A DNA stretch of 64,000 nucleotides, from the NCBI GenBank assembly GCA_937911745.1, contig CALDPX010000058.1, forward strand, positions 169,379-233,378, given 5' to 3'. Within the stretch, counting starts at the first letter, position 1, and every line of letters begins with the position of its first letter. The notes beneath the pieces are model-generated. The model was given only the letters and a program-made list of their open reading frames with translations. It did not search any database and had not been told where the DNA came from. Positions 9,661 to 18,131 of this stretch are shown here, one piece after another. The stretch comes from an uncultured Alistipes sp. Lineage in GTDB: Bacteria > Bacteroidota > Bacteroidia > Bacteroidales > Rikenellaceae. The translations under genes and the position numbers were made by a program.

Positions 9661-9774
9661 GCGAGCAGAACCCCATAGTACTACACACCACGTTTCCTAT
9701 TGTTATCTTTCATTGTTACCCTCCCCAAAAAGGGAGAGGAGTGTGTCTACTCATTTCCACACCACACCTCTAAT
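9661..9774. other. intergenic stretch after uvrA
   Basis: No gene seen. A short hairpin, CTCCCC-loop-GGGAG at about 9721-9737, may terminate uvrA transcription, but the T-run is poor. Confidence 0.3.
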
Positions 9775-9950
9775 TCCTTTGAAAAGGAGGGCTTTCCCTG
9801 GGTTCGAGCCCCAAAGGAGCACGGCGGAGCGAAGCGACAAGTCCCCCTTTGTCAAAGGGGGATTTAGGGGGAATGTAAATACTGATCACCGAAACGAAAA
9901 AAGGGATGACCAAAGTCATCCCTTCGTTCCGGTGATCCGCCTGGGGCTCG
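9775..9950. repeat. 176-bp direct repeat, copy 1, with truncated tRNA-Lys(TTT) 3' end
   Basis: Identical over all 176 bases to 10000-10175 (offset 225). Read on the minus strand it starts with the last half T-arm and acceptor strand of tRNA-Lys, then the tRNA terminator hairpin, then a CCCCCTTTG-type palindrome. The rest of the tRNA is absent: after 9950 the sequence diverges, so this is a gene fragment, not a tRNA. It also holds, on the plus strand at 9797-9822, a near copy of a tRNA-Lys T-arm and 3' end (CCTGGGTTCGAGCCCCA). Confidence 0.95.
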
Positions 9951-9999
9951 GGGTGCTTGTGCACCCCGTTGGGGTTGTGTTTACAATCCTCCCAAACCC

Positions 10000-10175
10000 T
10001 CCTTTGAAAAGGAGGGCTTTCCCTGGGTTCGAGCCCCAAAGGAGCACGGCGGAGCGAAGCGACAAGTCCCCCTTTGTCAAAGGGGGATTTAGGGGGAATG
10101 TAAATACTGATCACCGAAACGAAAAAAGGGATGACCAAAGTCATCCCTTCGTTCCGGTGATCCGCCTGGGGCTCG
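10000..10175. repeat. 176-bp direct repeat, copy 2, overlapping the intact tRNA-Lys(TTT)
   Basis: The exact second copy; here it runs into the complete tRNA gene. The 49-bp spacer between the copies (9951-9999) carries a small GGGGTG/CACCCC hairpin. The CCTGGGTTCGAGCCCCA segment near 10022 and the inverted T-arm of the real tRNA (to about 10180) form a 17-bp inverted repeat about 120 bp apart. Confidence 0.95.
10125..10152 (-). terminator. tRNA-Lys(TTT) terminator (also present at 9900-9927)
   Basis: AAGGGATGAC-loop-GTCATCCCTT hairpin, followed on the minus strand by a T-run, directly downstream of the tRNA. The copy inside repeat 1 is identical and now has no complete gene upstream. Confidence 0.75.
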
Positions 10176-10230
10176 AACCCAGGACCCCAGCATTAAAAGT
10201 GCTGTGCTCTACCAGCTGAGCTAGCGAATC
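10158..10230 (-). tRNA. tRNA-Lys (anticodon TTT)
   Basis: A 73-nt cloverleaf: acceptor GATTCGC/GCGGATC, D-arm GCTC...GAGC, anticodon stem CAGCA/TGCTG with loop CTTTTAA, T-arm CTGGG-TTCGAGC-CCCAG, discriminator A. CCA is not fully encoded (ACCG follows). It has its own promoter at 10257-10287 and the terminator in the adjoining repeat. Confidence 0.97.
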
Positions 10231-10256
10231 ATCGCGCTTTCAGTCCAAAAGCGGTG

Positions 10257-10287
10257 CAAAGATAAGTCAAATTTCCTTATTCGCAAA
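10257..10287 (-). promoter_or_regulatory. promoter of tRNA-Lys(TTT)
   Basis: -33 TTTG at 10284-10287, exact 19-bp spacer, -7 TATCTTTG at 10257-10264: a full match to the Bacteroidota sigma-ABfr consensus. Confidence 0.8.
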
Positions 10288-10343
10288 CTCTTTGGGTATT
10301 TTTTTTCGCCGAGCGCATTTTTTTGGTTTACAAAGGTTGCCAT

Positions 10344-11720
10344 TTAGAGCATCCCCTTTATGTACTTAAAGAGTTTGTAGGGCATATAACGCAGTGGAAG
10401 GTCGAGGTGACGTGGGGTGGTTACCACTGTGCGCTGGTGCGAGAACGATAGAAAACTCTCCTTGCCGTGGTAGCGTCCCATGCCCGACATTCCAACACCA
10501 CCAAAGGGTGCTTTCTCATTCACAATGTGCATAATCGTATCGTTGATACAAGCACCACCCGAGAGTGTGTGACCTAACAACTCCTCGCCCTTGCTCTTTG
10601 TGCCGAAGTAGTAGAGTGCCAGAGGGTGCGGGCGTGAAGTGATAAATTCCACAACCTGCTCTTCCCGCTCGTAGGTTACTACGGGCAATATGGGACCGAA
10701 TATCTCCTCCTGCATAACACTTACACCGAGGTCTGTAATCTCCAAGAGTGTGGGCTCTATGTATCTCTCCGTGGGGTCTATGGTGCCGCCAAAGAGAACC
10801 TTGCCATCTGCAAGATAGCCACTCACTCGCTCAAAAGCCTTGCCACTCACCATTCTGCCGTAGTGTTTGCTTTGCTGCGGGTTGCTACCGTGCAACTGCT
10901 CCAACGCCTTGCCATAAGCCTCCACGAAGCGACTCTTCTGCGAGGAGTGGATGAGCAAGTAATCTGGCGCAATGCAGGTCTGTCCCGAGTTTATGGTTTT
11001 GCCCCACGCAATACGTTTGGCGGCGACCTCCACATCAGCCTCGGGGGTTACGATGCAGGGGCTTTTGCCTCCCAACTCCAAGACTACGGGTGTGAGGTGC
11101 TGTGCCGCTGCCTCCATAACGGTTTTACCGAGCATGGGTGAGCCTGTGAAAAAAATAAGGTCGAAGTGCTGCTCCAAGAGAGCGGTGTTCATATCGCGGT
11201 GACCATTGAAAATTGTGACATACCTCTCCTCGAAGGTGCTACCTATCATCTGTGTCAACGCCTGTGCAACGCAAGGAACGTAGGGCGAGGTTTTAAGTAC
11301 TGCTGTACAGCCTGCCGAGATGGCTCCCACCAGAGGGTTGAGAAGTAGTTGTACTGGATAGTTCCAAGGCGCAATGATGAGTGCTGTGCCGAGAGGCTGG
11401 GTGAGCACTCGGGTGGTGGAAGGGAACATCTTGATGGGCGAGCCTACCTTGCGACAGCGCATCCAACTCCTTAGGTGGCGCAGGTGATGGCGAATTTCTC
11501 CCTTTACGATGCTCAGTTCGGTCAGCACCGCCTCTTGGTAGGACTTGTGCAGGTCCTGCCATAAGGCGTCACACAGAGGTCTTTCCCAGTCGTCCAAAGC
11601 CTCCAAAAGTCGATTTAGTTGTCTGATACGAAATGCATAGGGGAGTGTCGCGCCCGAACTAAAATATGCTCTTTGCGACTCCACCTTAGCACCTACAAAT
11701 TCCGAAAGTTGGTTGTTCAC
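10344..11720 (-). CDS. NAD(P)-dependent aldehyde dehydrogenase (class 3 type)
   Basis: A 458-residue aldehyde dehydrogenase, oxidising aldehydes to acids. The catalytic Cys is in SGQTCIAPDY and the general-base Glu in LELGGKSP; the cofactor region is ALIIAPWNYP. The lack of the longer N-terminus and the C-terminal hydrophobic end (LPLRYMPYKLFKYIKGML) fit the class 3/fatty aldehyde (YwdH-like) subgroup. The start is GTG (11718-11720); no better ATG lies upstream in frame. The substrate is not evident from the neighbours. Confidence 0.9.
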   Translation of the reverse strand: MNNQLSEFVGAKVESQRAYFSSGATLPYAFRIRQLNRLLEALDDWERPLCDALWQDLHKSYQEAVLTELSIVKGEIRHHLRHLRSWMRCRKVGSPIKMFPSTTRVLTQPLGTALIIAPWNYPVQLLLNPLVGAISAGCTAVLKTSPYVPCVAQALTQMIGSTFEERYVTIFNGHRDMNTALLEQHFDLIFFTGSPMLGKTVMEAAAQHLTPVVLELGGKSPCIVTPEADVEVAAKRIAWGKTINSGQTCIAPDYLLIHSSQKSRFVEAYGKALEQLHGSNPQQSKHYGRMVSGKAFERVSGYLADGKVLFGGTIDPTERYIEPTLLEITDLGVSVMQEEIFGPILPVVTYEREEQVVEFITSRPHPLALYYFGTKSKGEELLGHTLSGGACINDTIMHIVNEKAPFGGVGMSGMGRYHGKESFLSFSHQRTVVTTPRHLDLPLRYMPYKLFKYIKGML

Positions 11721-11744
11721 GATTTATAAGTTCAAAAATTAAAA

Positions 11745-11776
11745 AATCCCCCTACCACACACGTAGCAGGGGGATT
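11745..11776 (-). terminator. intrinsic terminator of the ROK kinase gene
   Basis: Stem AATCCCCCT/AGGGGGATT closing a loop, followed on the minus strand by a T-run, 17 bp past the ROK stop. Confidence 0.8.
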
Positions 11777-11792
11777 GCTCTCTGGTGTGCGA

Positions 11793-12836
11793 TTATTTTT
11801 TCAGTGCAGCAATAGCGTTGAGTGCGAGTGCCGAAGCACCAAGAATGGCGGCGTTGTCGCCCAACTTGGAGAACATCACCTTCGTATCCTTCATACTGCG
11901 CATCATGTACTGGTCGAGGTACTTTTTCAGAGGTGTCATCAGCAAGTTGCCTGCCTTAGTGGGACCACCAAAGAGGAATACTGCCTCGGGAGCAGTTACG
12001 GCTGCTGCGGTAGCAATACCAAGAGCCAAATAGTGTGCCGTAATGTCCCACACCTCCAATGCCAAGAGGTCGCCCTCGGCGGCTGCAATACTTACATCTT
12101 TGGCAGTGAGTTTGTCGCGCTCAATTTTGCGGAGCGCACTGGGAGTGCCCGTATTGTCGATGAGGTTGAGGGCAGTACGGCGGATGCCGGTTGCAGAAGC
12201 GTAGGTCTCCAAGCAACCATTGTTGCCGCAACCGCAGTTACGACCGCCAGGCTCGACGATGATGTGACCGAGTTCGCCGGCAAAGGAGTTGTGACCATAG
12301 ACGATGTCACCATTGCTTACAAATCCGCTACCCAATCCCGTGCCAAGAGTAATCTCCACAAGGTCTTTGCGTTTGAGGGTCTTGCCGCCACCATAGTACA
12401 ACTCTCCGAGTGCGGCAGCGTTGGCGTCGTTTGTCATAGCCACAGCCTTGATGGTGGGGAAACGTTTTTTGAGCAGTTTTACAATCTCACATCGATTTTG
12501 TTTCTCAAACTCACCAAGTACCTCTTTGGAGGGTTTGCTGCGATCTTTCCATGTAAGGTTTGGTGCGTTCATAACAGCCCCTTTGTAGAAGTTGGCATTG
12601 GGAGCACCAATGCCGATACCGTCTATTTTGCCATCCTCGGGAGCGGCCTCAACGAGTCGATCAATGGCTGCATAGAGCAGATCCATATATTCATCAAAGA
12701 ATACGGGACCATCCTCGTTGGTTGAACGCTGGGTGTGGAACTCTGTGCGTGCGAGACAGTTGCCCTCGCGGTCGATAAGTCCGAGTACGGTGTTGGTGCC
12801 GCCTACATCAATACCGATGGTGAGTTGTTTTTTCAT
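11793..12836 (-). CDS. ROK family sugar kinase (probable glucokinase)
   Basis: A 347-residue ROK protein. ATP-binding DVGGTNT is at residues 10-16, the second phosphate motif is TLGTGLGSG, the sugar-contact segment is GELGHI, and the ROK zinc motif CGCGNNGCLE follows. There is no N-terminal helix-turn-helix, so it is a kinase rather than a NagC-type repressor. Glucose is the usual substrate for this branch, but N-acetylsugars are possible. Monocistronic, with a -7 box TATTTTTG at 12891-12898 (minus) and its own terminator. Confidence 0.88.
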   Translation of the reverse strand: MKKQLTIGIDVGGTNTVLGLIDREGNCLARTEFHTQRSTNEDGPVFFDEYMDLLYAAIDRLVEAAPEDGKIDGIGIGAPNANFYKGAVMNAPNLTWKDRSKPSKEVLGEFEKQNRCEIVKLLKKRFPTIKAVAMTNDANAAALGELYYGGGKTLKRKDLVEITLGTGLGSGFVSNGDIVYGHNSFAGELGHIIVEPGGRNCGCGNNGCLETYASATGIRRTALNLIDNTGTPSALRKIERDKLTAKDVSIAAAEGDLLALEVWDITAHYLALGIATAAAVTAPEAVFLFGGPTKAGNLLMTPLKKYLDQYMMRSMKDTKVMFSKLGDNAAILGASALALNAIAALKK

Positions 12837-12890
12837 CGTCTTAGCAAGTATTTGTTAGTTAATTTTTTTGGTTTGTCCTATTTCCAATCT

Positions 12891-12939
12891 CAAAAATACT
12901 TTTTTTTCTGTAAACACACAACTAAAATGAGTATATTTG
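12891..12939. promoter_or_regulatory. divergent -7 boxes for ROK kinase (-) and polyprenyl synthase (+)
   Basis: TATTTTTG on the minus strand at 12891-12898 and TATATTTG on the plus strand at 12932-12939 match TAnnTTTG. The -33 boxes are not obvious. Confidence 0.5.
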
Positions 12940-12964
12940 CACAAAATTGATACCACATAAGGCT

Positions 12965-13939
12965 ATGTACACACTCTCTGAATTGCAAAAATGCGTGGCA
13001 AACTACATGGACAACCTCAATGTTGACGGTTCGCCACACTCGCTCTATGAGCCAATCAGTTATTCGCTTTCGGCGGGGGGCAAGCGTTTGCGCCCGATGC
13101 TCACAGTCTTGGCATGCAACATCTTCTCGGACAACGCACTCTCGGCACTGCCTGCGGCGGCGGCTTTGGAGGTGTTCCACACCTTCACTCTGCTCCACGA
13201 TGACGTGATGGATAACGCTACCGTAAGGCGAGGCAAACCCTCGGTCTATGGCAAGTGGGGTACGAATGCCGCTCTGCTCTCGGGCGATGCGATGATGATA
13301 TACTCCTATAAACTCCTCCAACAGACCCCCGTAGAGTATCTGCCCGCAGTGCTCGGCTGTTTCAACTATACGGCTATGACCGTCTGCGAGGGGCAGCAGG
13401 TAGATATGGAATTTGAGAGTCGCAATGATGTAACTATGGAGGAGTATATGGCGATGATTGACAAAAAGACCGCCGCTCTGCTTGCGGGTGCTACGATGAT
13501 TGGTGCCATTCAGGGCGGTGCAGACACTCTCAGCCGTCAGCACCTCTTTTCGTTTGCCACCTCGCTTGGCTTGGCTTTCCAATTGCAAGACGACTTGCTG
13601 GATGCCTACGGTACCGAAGCACAACTCGGTAAACCCATCGGTGGCGACATCTTGGAGGGCAAAAAGAGTTTTCTGATGCTCACCGCATTTGACCAAGCCG
13701 ATTCCGCCACACGCAAGAGGTTGCAGGTGCTTCTTGAAGAGTGCGAAATGGCTCCCGAGAAGAAGATAGTGGAGGTTATTGCCATCTACGACTCCTTGGG
13801 TGTGAGGGAGATTGCCGAGAGGGAGATTAATGCCCAGTTCTCGAAGGCTATGGAGTCGCTTGCGAGTCTTGAAGCACCCTCCGAAAGGGTAGACCCCCTT
13901 AGAATGTTGGCGCAGAGTCTGCTGGGAAGAAATAAATAG
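12965..13939 (+). CDS. polyprenyl diphosphate synthase (geranylgeranyl/farnesyl type)
   Basis: A trans-isoprenyl diphosphate synthase of 324 residues, extending allylic diphosphates with isopentenyl diphosphate for quinone side chains or the lipid carrier. Both Asp-rich motifs are clear: LLHDDVMDNA and LQDDLLDAYG, plus GGKRLRP near the N-terminus. ATG at 12965 is preferred over the in-frame TTG at 12947 because a -7 box sits at 12932-12939 and homologues start near the MYTLSELQ segment. Chain length cannot be told safely from sequence. Confidence 0.9.
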   Translation: MYTLSELQKCVANYMDNLNVDGSPHSLYEPISYSLSAGGKRLRPMLTVLACNIFSDNALSALPAAAALEVFHTFTLLHDDVMDNATVRRGKPSVYGKWGTNAALLSGDAMMIYSYKLLQQTPVEYLPAVLGCFNYTAMTVCEGQQVDMEFESRNDVTMEEYMAMIDKKTAALLAGATMIGAIQGGADTLSRQHLFSFATSLGLAFQLQDDLLDAYGTEAQLGKPIGGDILEGKKSFLMLTAFDQADSATRKRLQVLLEECEMAPEKKIVEVIAIYDSLGVREIAEREINAQFSKAMESLASLEAPSERVDPLRMLAQSLLGRNK

Positions 13940-13940
13940 A

Positions 13941-13971
13941 ATTCAAAATTCAAAATTCAAAATTCAAAATT
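13941..13971. repeat. 7-bp tandem array (ATTCAAA x 4.4) at a gene 3' end
   Basis: Four perfect ATTCAAA units start 2 bp after the stop of the polyprenyl synthase. Same class as the arrays at the ends of the dcw genes further on. Confidence 0.9.
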
Positions 13972-13974
13972 GTT

Positions 13975-14017
13975 CCCCCTCTAAGTTAGGGTGAGTCCTC
14001 GAAGATGGAGGGGGTTT
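13975..14017 (+). terminator. possible terminator or attenuator hairpin before the U32 gene
   Basis: CCCCCTC (13975-13981) can pair with GAGGGGG (14008-14014), followed by TTTG. It lies 8 bp before the next ATG, so it could end the upstream transcript or affect translation of the U32 gene. Confidence 0.4.
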
Positions 14018-14024
14018 GTCGGAA

Positions 14025-15263
14025 ATGAAACGTAGTGATATAGAGATAATGGCACCTTGTGGGTGCTACGAGGCGCTACATGCGGCTATTGCTGCGGGTG
14101 CCGATTCGGTATATTTTGGTGTGGGACAGCTCAATATGCGCTCCGCATCGGCTGCCAACTTCACACTTGATGACCTTGCGAAAATCGTCGCCATTGCGCA
14201 CGAGCACGGCAAAAAAGCCTACCTTACGGTCAATACTGTGGTCTATGAGGGCGAAATCGAAACCCTCCACGCACTGCTCGATAGGGCTGCCGAGGAGAAG
14301 GTTGATGCTGTTATTGTGAGCGACCAGGCGGCTATACTCTACGCTCGCTCGAAGGGTTTGGAGGTGCATATCTCCACACAACTCTCCATATCCAACAGCG
14401 AAACAGTCCGCTTCTACTCCCAGTGGGCAGATACGGTGGTGCTGGCACGCGAACTCTCGTTGGAGCAGGTGAGGGGAGTCTACGACAAGATTGAGAGTGA
14501 GAATATCTGCGGTCCTAATGGCGAGAAGGTCAAAATCGAGATGTTTGCGCACGGTGCGCTGTGTATGAGTGTCAGTGGCAAGTGTTTCCTTTCGCTCCAC
14601 GCTACGGGTTGCTCAGCAAATAGGGGTGCTTGTCGCCAAATATGCCGCCACGCCTACAAACTTGTGGATAGGGATACGGGCGAGGAGTTGCACGCCGAGG
14701 GCACCTATCTGCTCTCGCCCAAAGACCTCTGCACCATCGACTTCTTGGATAAGTTTGTGGATGCAGGCGTGAGGGTGCTGAAAATTGAGGGTAGGGCTCG
14801 TCCTGCCGAGTATGTCAAGAGGGTGGTGGAGTGCTACGACAGGGCTCTGAGGGCTATCGAGCACGGCTCGTTTACCCCCGAACGCATCGCCAAGTGGAAG
14901 GAAGAACTCTCTACGGTCTTCAATCGAGGCTTCTGGGGTGGTTACTACCTCAACCAGCCCGTTGTAGAACTGAGCCAAAACTATGGTTCTTCGGCTACGG
15001 TCAAGAAGGTCTATGTCGGTAGGGTTACCAACGTCTTTAAGAAGATAAAGGTTGCCGAGGTGCTCATTGAGGCTTCGCCCCTCGAACTCGGAAGGAAGAT
15101 ACTCATCTCGGGCGAAACAACGGGTGCTGTGGAGTTCAAGCCCGACCAAATATGGGTAGATGAGCGCCCCGCAGAGGTTGCCTCGCAGGGTAAAAAGTGC
15201 TCCATAAAGTTGCCACAACCCGTACATCGTGGCGATAGGCTATATAAATATGTAGAGGCTTAA
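14025..15263 (+). CDS. peptidase U32 family protein, TrhP/YegQ-like tRNA hydroxylation protein
   Basis: A 412-residue U32 protein. The family signature EMFAHGALCMSVSGKC is present, followed by a Cys cluster CSANRGACRQICRHAY that in relatives could bind an iron-sulfur cluster. Known bacterial homologues (TrhP) take part in 5-hydroxyuridine formation at tRNA position 34; collagenase-like annotations for this family are historical. ATG at 14025 is used instead of the TTG at 14016 because it directly precedes the conserved KRSDIEIMAPCG start. Confidence 0.85.
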   Translation: MKRSDIEIMAPCGCYEALHAAIAAGADSVYFGVGQLNMRSASAANFTLDDLAKIVAIAHEHGKKAYLTVNTVVYEGEIETLHALLDRAAEEKVDAVIVSDQAAILYARSKGLEVHISTQLSISNSETVRFYSQWADTVVLARELSLEQVRGVYDKIESENICGPNGEKVKIEMFAHGALCMSVSGKCFLSLHATGCSANRGACRQICRHAYKLVDRDTGEELHAEGTYLLSPKDLCTIDFLDKFVDAGVRVLKIEGRARPAEYVKRVVECYDRALRAIEHGSFTPERIAKWKEELSTVFNRGFWGGYYLNQPVVELSQNYGSSATVKKVYVGRVTNVFKKIKVAEVLIEASPLELGRKILISGETTGAVEFKPDQIWVDERPAEVASQGKKCSIKLPQPVHRGDRLYKYVEA

Positions 15264-15272
15264 CGGGCGATT

Positions 15273-15373
15273 GTGCCTTGTGGGTGATTTCTACACCAAA
15301 ACAGAGAGCGGACTCCTCGGTTTACTAAGCGTAAAAGAGGAGTCCGCTCTTTGAATTCTGGTGCAAGGAGCAC
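15273..15373. repeat. palindromic intergenic repeat, family A (copy A1), acting as terminator
   Basis: Nested inverted repeats: outer GTGCCTTG/CAAGGAGCAC, CACCA/TGGTG, and a central perfect 14-bp stem AGAGCGGACTCCTC (15305-15318) with GAGGAGTCCGCTCT (15337-15350). It lies between convergent genes, so the central hairpin can stop transcription from both sides. Confidence 0.8.
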
Positions 15374-15389
15374 CTGTTATATGTCTTTT

Positions 15390-15947
15390 TTATTTGCCAG
15401 ACTGACGAGTAGCAAGTACGGCTACAACGCTCATGCTTGCGGGCTGCAACATAGTCAGACCCTCGTAGTGGAGGTCACCTACGTTGATGGTCTTACCAAC
15501 ACCAAGGGGAGTGATGTCGATTACGAGTTCGTCCAAAAGGTTCTCCTCCAAGCCCGAAACGGTGAGTTTGCGGCGAAGAACTTGGAGTTTACCACCGGCC
15601 TTAACACCCTCCGAGTTACCAACGATAGCAACGGGAATCTCGATCGATACGGGTTTGCCTGCAACTACGCGGAAGAAGTCGATGTGCTGGCAGTAGTCCT
15701 TTACGGGGTGGAACTGAGTCTCGCGCATAACACCTTTCTCGATGTTACCGTCGATGTTGAGCTCTACGATGTACGATTTGGGAGTGTAAAGGAGTTTTTT
15801 AGCCTCCGAAGCCTCAACAGAGAAGTGGATAGTCTCGCCACCGTTACCGTAGAGTACGCAGGGAATAAGGTTCTCGCGGCGGATGTCTTTTGCGCCTTTT
15901 TTGCCAAATACTTCGCGTTTAACGCCTTTAATCTGAATGGTTTGCAT
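15390..15947 (-). CDS. rplY: 50S ribosomal protein L25/general stress protein Ctc
   Basis: A 185-residue two-domain L25 (TL5/CTC) that binds 5S rRNA in the large ribosomal subunit. The N-terminal part (REVFGKKGAKDIRRENLIPCVLYG) is the 5S-binding L25 domain. The C-terminal TL5 domain runs from about residue 98 and includes the usual GVGKTINVGDL segment. Length is typical for the long form. Convergent with the U32 gene, separated by the A1 hairpin. Confidence 0.95.
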   Translation of the reverse strand: MQTIQIKGVKREVFGKKGAKDIRRENLIPCVLYGNGGETIHFSVEASEAKKLLYTPKSYIVELNIDGNIEKGVMRETQFHPVKDYCQHIDFFRVVAGKPVSIEIPVAIVGNSEGVKAGGKLQVLRRKLTVSGLEENLLDELVIDITPLGVGKTINVGDLHYEGLTMLQPASMSVVAVLATRQSGK

Positions 15948-16112
15948 AGTGATAATTTGTTAAAGTTAATAATGTTTCTTGGGTGACACTCAGTTCGGTT
16001 CATGCAATCTCACCGACCCCCATAGTCACTTGCGGGTGCAAAGATATAAATTATTTTGGCTTATTGTAAAAAATGACAAAGAAATTTGGATGTTTTTTGA
16101 GAACAACCCTCT

Positions 16113-17981
16113 CTAATTCTTCGAACTCCTAAGAGCCGAGAGTATGCCCTCGGCATCGTAGCCGCAGAGGTTTTTGAGTTGGGTAACGGTGCCGTGCCCC
16201 ACAAACTCATCGTCTATGCCGAGACGCACGATGCGGGGCGCAAAGCCATTATCGAGCAGCCAATCTGCCACAGCGCTACCCACGCCACCGTTCAGCACGC
16301 CATCCTCCACCGTCACAACTCTCCCAAAGTTCTCGCCAACCCAGCGGAGCATCTTCTCATCCAGCGGTTTTGCCCAGCGGAGGTCTATATGGCACACCGA
16401 GATACCCTCTTCGGCAGCCCTCTCAGCCGCCGTAGCCGCATCTTGGGCAGTATGACCGAGCGAGAGGAGCGCAACATCTGTGCCCTCGCGCAAAATCTCC
16501 GCCTTGCCCTCTTCGAGCATCTTCATAGGACCCTCCTCGGCACCCGCAGCCCTGCCGCGTGGGTAGCGAATAACGTAGGGACCTTCGCCCTTATAGGCGG
16601 TCCACATAGCATCCCTCAGCTCCTGCTCGTTGCGGGGTGCGAGTATGCGCAGGTTGGGGATGGGGCGCATATAGGCGATGTCGAATTCGCCGTGGTGCGT
16701 TGCGCCATCCTCGCCCACCAATCCTGCCCTATCCAAGCAGAAAACAACGTGGAGATTTTGGAGCGCAACATCGTGAATTACATTGTCATAAGCCCTCTGC
16801 ATAAACGAGGAGTAGATGGCGCAGAAGGGTATCATACCTCCTGCCGCCAAGCCTGCCGAGAAGGTCACAGCGTGTCCCTCGGCAATACCCACATCGAACA
16901 CCCTCTCGGGCATCTCGCCTTGCAGTATGTTCATCGAGGAGCCCGTAGCCATTGCAGGCGTGACGCCCACAACCCTGGAATCCCCTTTGGCAAGTTCGAG
17001 TAGCGCACGACCAAAGACGTATTGGTATTTGGCAGCACCGCCTTCCGAAGGTTCACGCTCGCCCGTTGCAGGGTTGAACCTGCCCGGTGAGTGCCATACC
17101 GCGGGGTCGCCCTTTTCGGCAGGGGCGTAGCCCTTTCCTTTGATGGTCATTGCGTGGAGCAACTTGGGTCCGTCAATGTTTTTGAGAGCGCGGAGTGTGC
17201 GTACAAGCGTTACCACATCGTGCCCATTGGTGGGACCAAAGTAGCGGAAGTTCATACTCTCGAAGAGGTTGCTCTGGCGCAACAAGCCTCGCTTTATGGC
17301 GTGTGCGGCGGTCTGTAAAAGTGTCCTCAGGCGGGGGCTGAACCTCAAACCGCCCCACACCTTGCGCTTCATTGCGTTATATTTCCTCGAAGAGGTTATG
17401 CGCAAGAGGTGCTTACGCAGTGCTCCTACGTTGGTATCGATACTTTGTCGGTTGTCGTTGAGAATAACGAGGATGTTGGCTTTGGAGGCTCCTGCATTGT
17501 TGAGTCCCTCGAATGCCAATCCACCCGTCATCGCACCGTCGCCAATGACGGCAACAACGCTCTGATTTTGCCCCTGCATGGCCGCAGCCTCGGCAAGACC
17601 ATAGGCGGCAGAAATCGACACCGATGAGTGTCCTGCACCAAACGAGTCGCCCTCCTCCATACGGGGGAAGCCCGCAATACCGCCCATCTTGCGTTGCGAG
17701 GCAAAAGCCTCACGTCTGCCGGTCAAGATTTTGTGTGCGTAGGCTTGATGTCCTACGTCCCATACTACCTTATCATTAGGAAAATCAAAGATATAGTGTA
17801 TGGCAACCGCCAGTTCCACCGCACCAAGGCTCGAAGAGAGGTGACCGGGGTTTTCGGCACACGAGCGTACGATATAGTCGCGCAACTCCTCACAAAGTGC
17901 GGGGAGTTCCGTGAGCCCGAGTTGTTTCACATCTGCTGGCGAAGAGATGTTGCTGAGATATTTATAAACAGGTTTTTTCAC
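16113..17981 (-). CDS. dxs: 1-deoxy-D-xylulose-5-phosphate synthase
   Basis: Thiamine diphosphate enzyme joining pyruvate and glyceraldehyde-3-phosphate, the first step of the MEP isoprenoid pathway. Visible are VWDVGHQAYAHKILTGR, the TPP-binding GDGAMTGG...NNAG and the transketolase-like EGHAVTFSAGLAAGG. The frame runs open to 18308, but the extra N-terminus has no family counterpart. The GTG at 17979-17981 (KKPVYKYLSN) gives the usual 622-residue length, and a TATATTTG -7 box sits 23 bp upstream. Stop is at 16113. Confidence 0.93.
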   Translation of the reverse strand: MKKPVYKYLSNISSPADVKQLGLTELPALCEELRDYIVRSCAENPGHLSSSLGAVELAVAIHYIFDFPNDKVVWDVGHQAYAHKILTGRREAFASQRKMGGIAGFPRMEEGDSFGAGHSSVSISAAYGLAEAAAMQGQNQSVVAVIGDGAMTGGLAFEGLNNAGASKANILVILNDNRQSIDTNVGALRKHLLRITSSRKYNAMKRKVWGGLRFSPRLRTLLQTAAHAIKRGLLRQSNLFESMNFRYFGPTNGHDVVTLVRTLRALKNIDGPKLLHAMTIKGKGYAPAEKGDPAVWHSPGRFNPATGEREPSEGGAAKYQYVFGRALLELAKGDSRVVGVTPAMATGSSMNILQGEMPERVFDVGIAEGHAVTFSAGLAAGGMIPFCAIYSSFMQRAYDNVIHDVALQNLHVVFCLDRAGLVGEDGATHHGEFDIAYMRPIPNLRILAPRNEQELRDAMWTAYKGEGPYVIRYPRGRAAGAEEGPMKMLEEGKAEILREGTDVALLSLGHTAQDAATAAERAAEEGISVCHIDLRWAKPLDEKMLRWVGENFGRVVTVEDGVLNGGVGSAVADWLLDNGFAPRIVRLGIDDEFVGHGTVTQLKNLCGYDAEGILSALRSSKN

Positions 17982-18003
17982 TGCTATCTGTGCTACAATA
18001 GCG

Positions 18004-18011
18004 CAAATATA
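18004..18011 (-). promoter_or_regulatory. -7 box for dxs
   Basis: TATATTTG on the minus strand, 23 bp before the chosen GTG start. No TTTG at the usual spacing upstream. Confidence 0.5.
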
Positions 18012-18131
18012 CCAAGAAATTATGGAAGACGTGAGCTTTTGTACAAAAAAAGTCGTATATTCGTGTCCGATATTGGTGATGAAGTGTTGCCAATATGGTG
18101 CAAACGCTAAGATAAACAATAAAACGAAAAT

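Noticed and set aside
9946..9970. Second tRNA-Lys gene at the first 176-bp repeat
   Set aside because: Only the 3' acceptor strand and half a T-arm are present; D and anticodon arms are missing.
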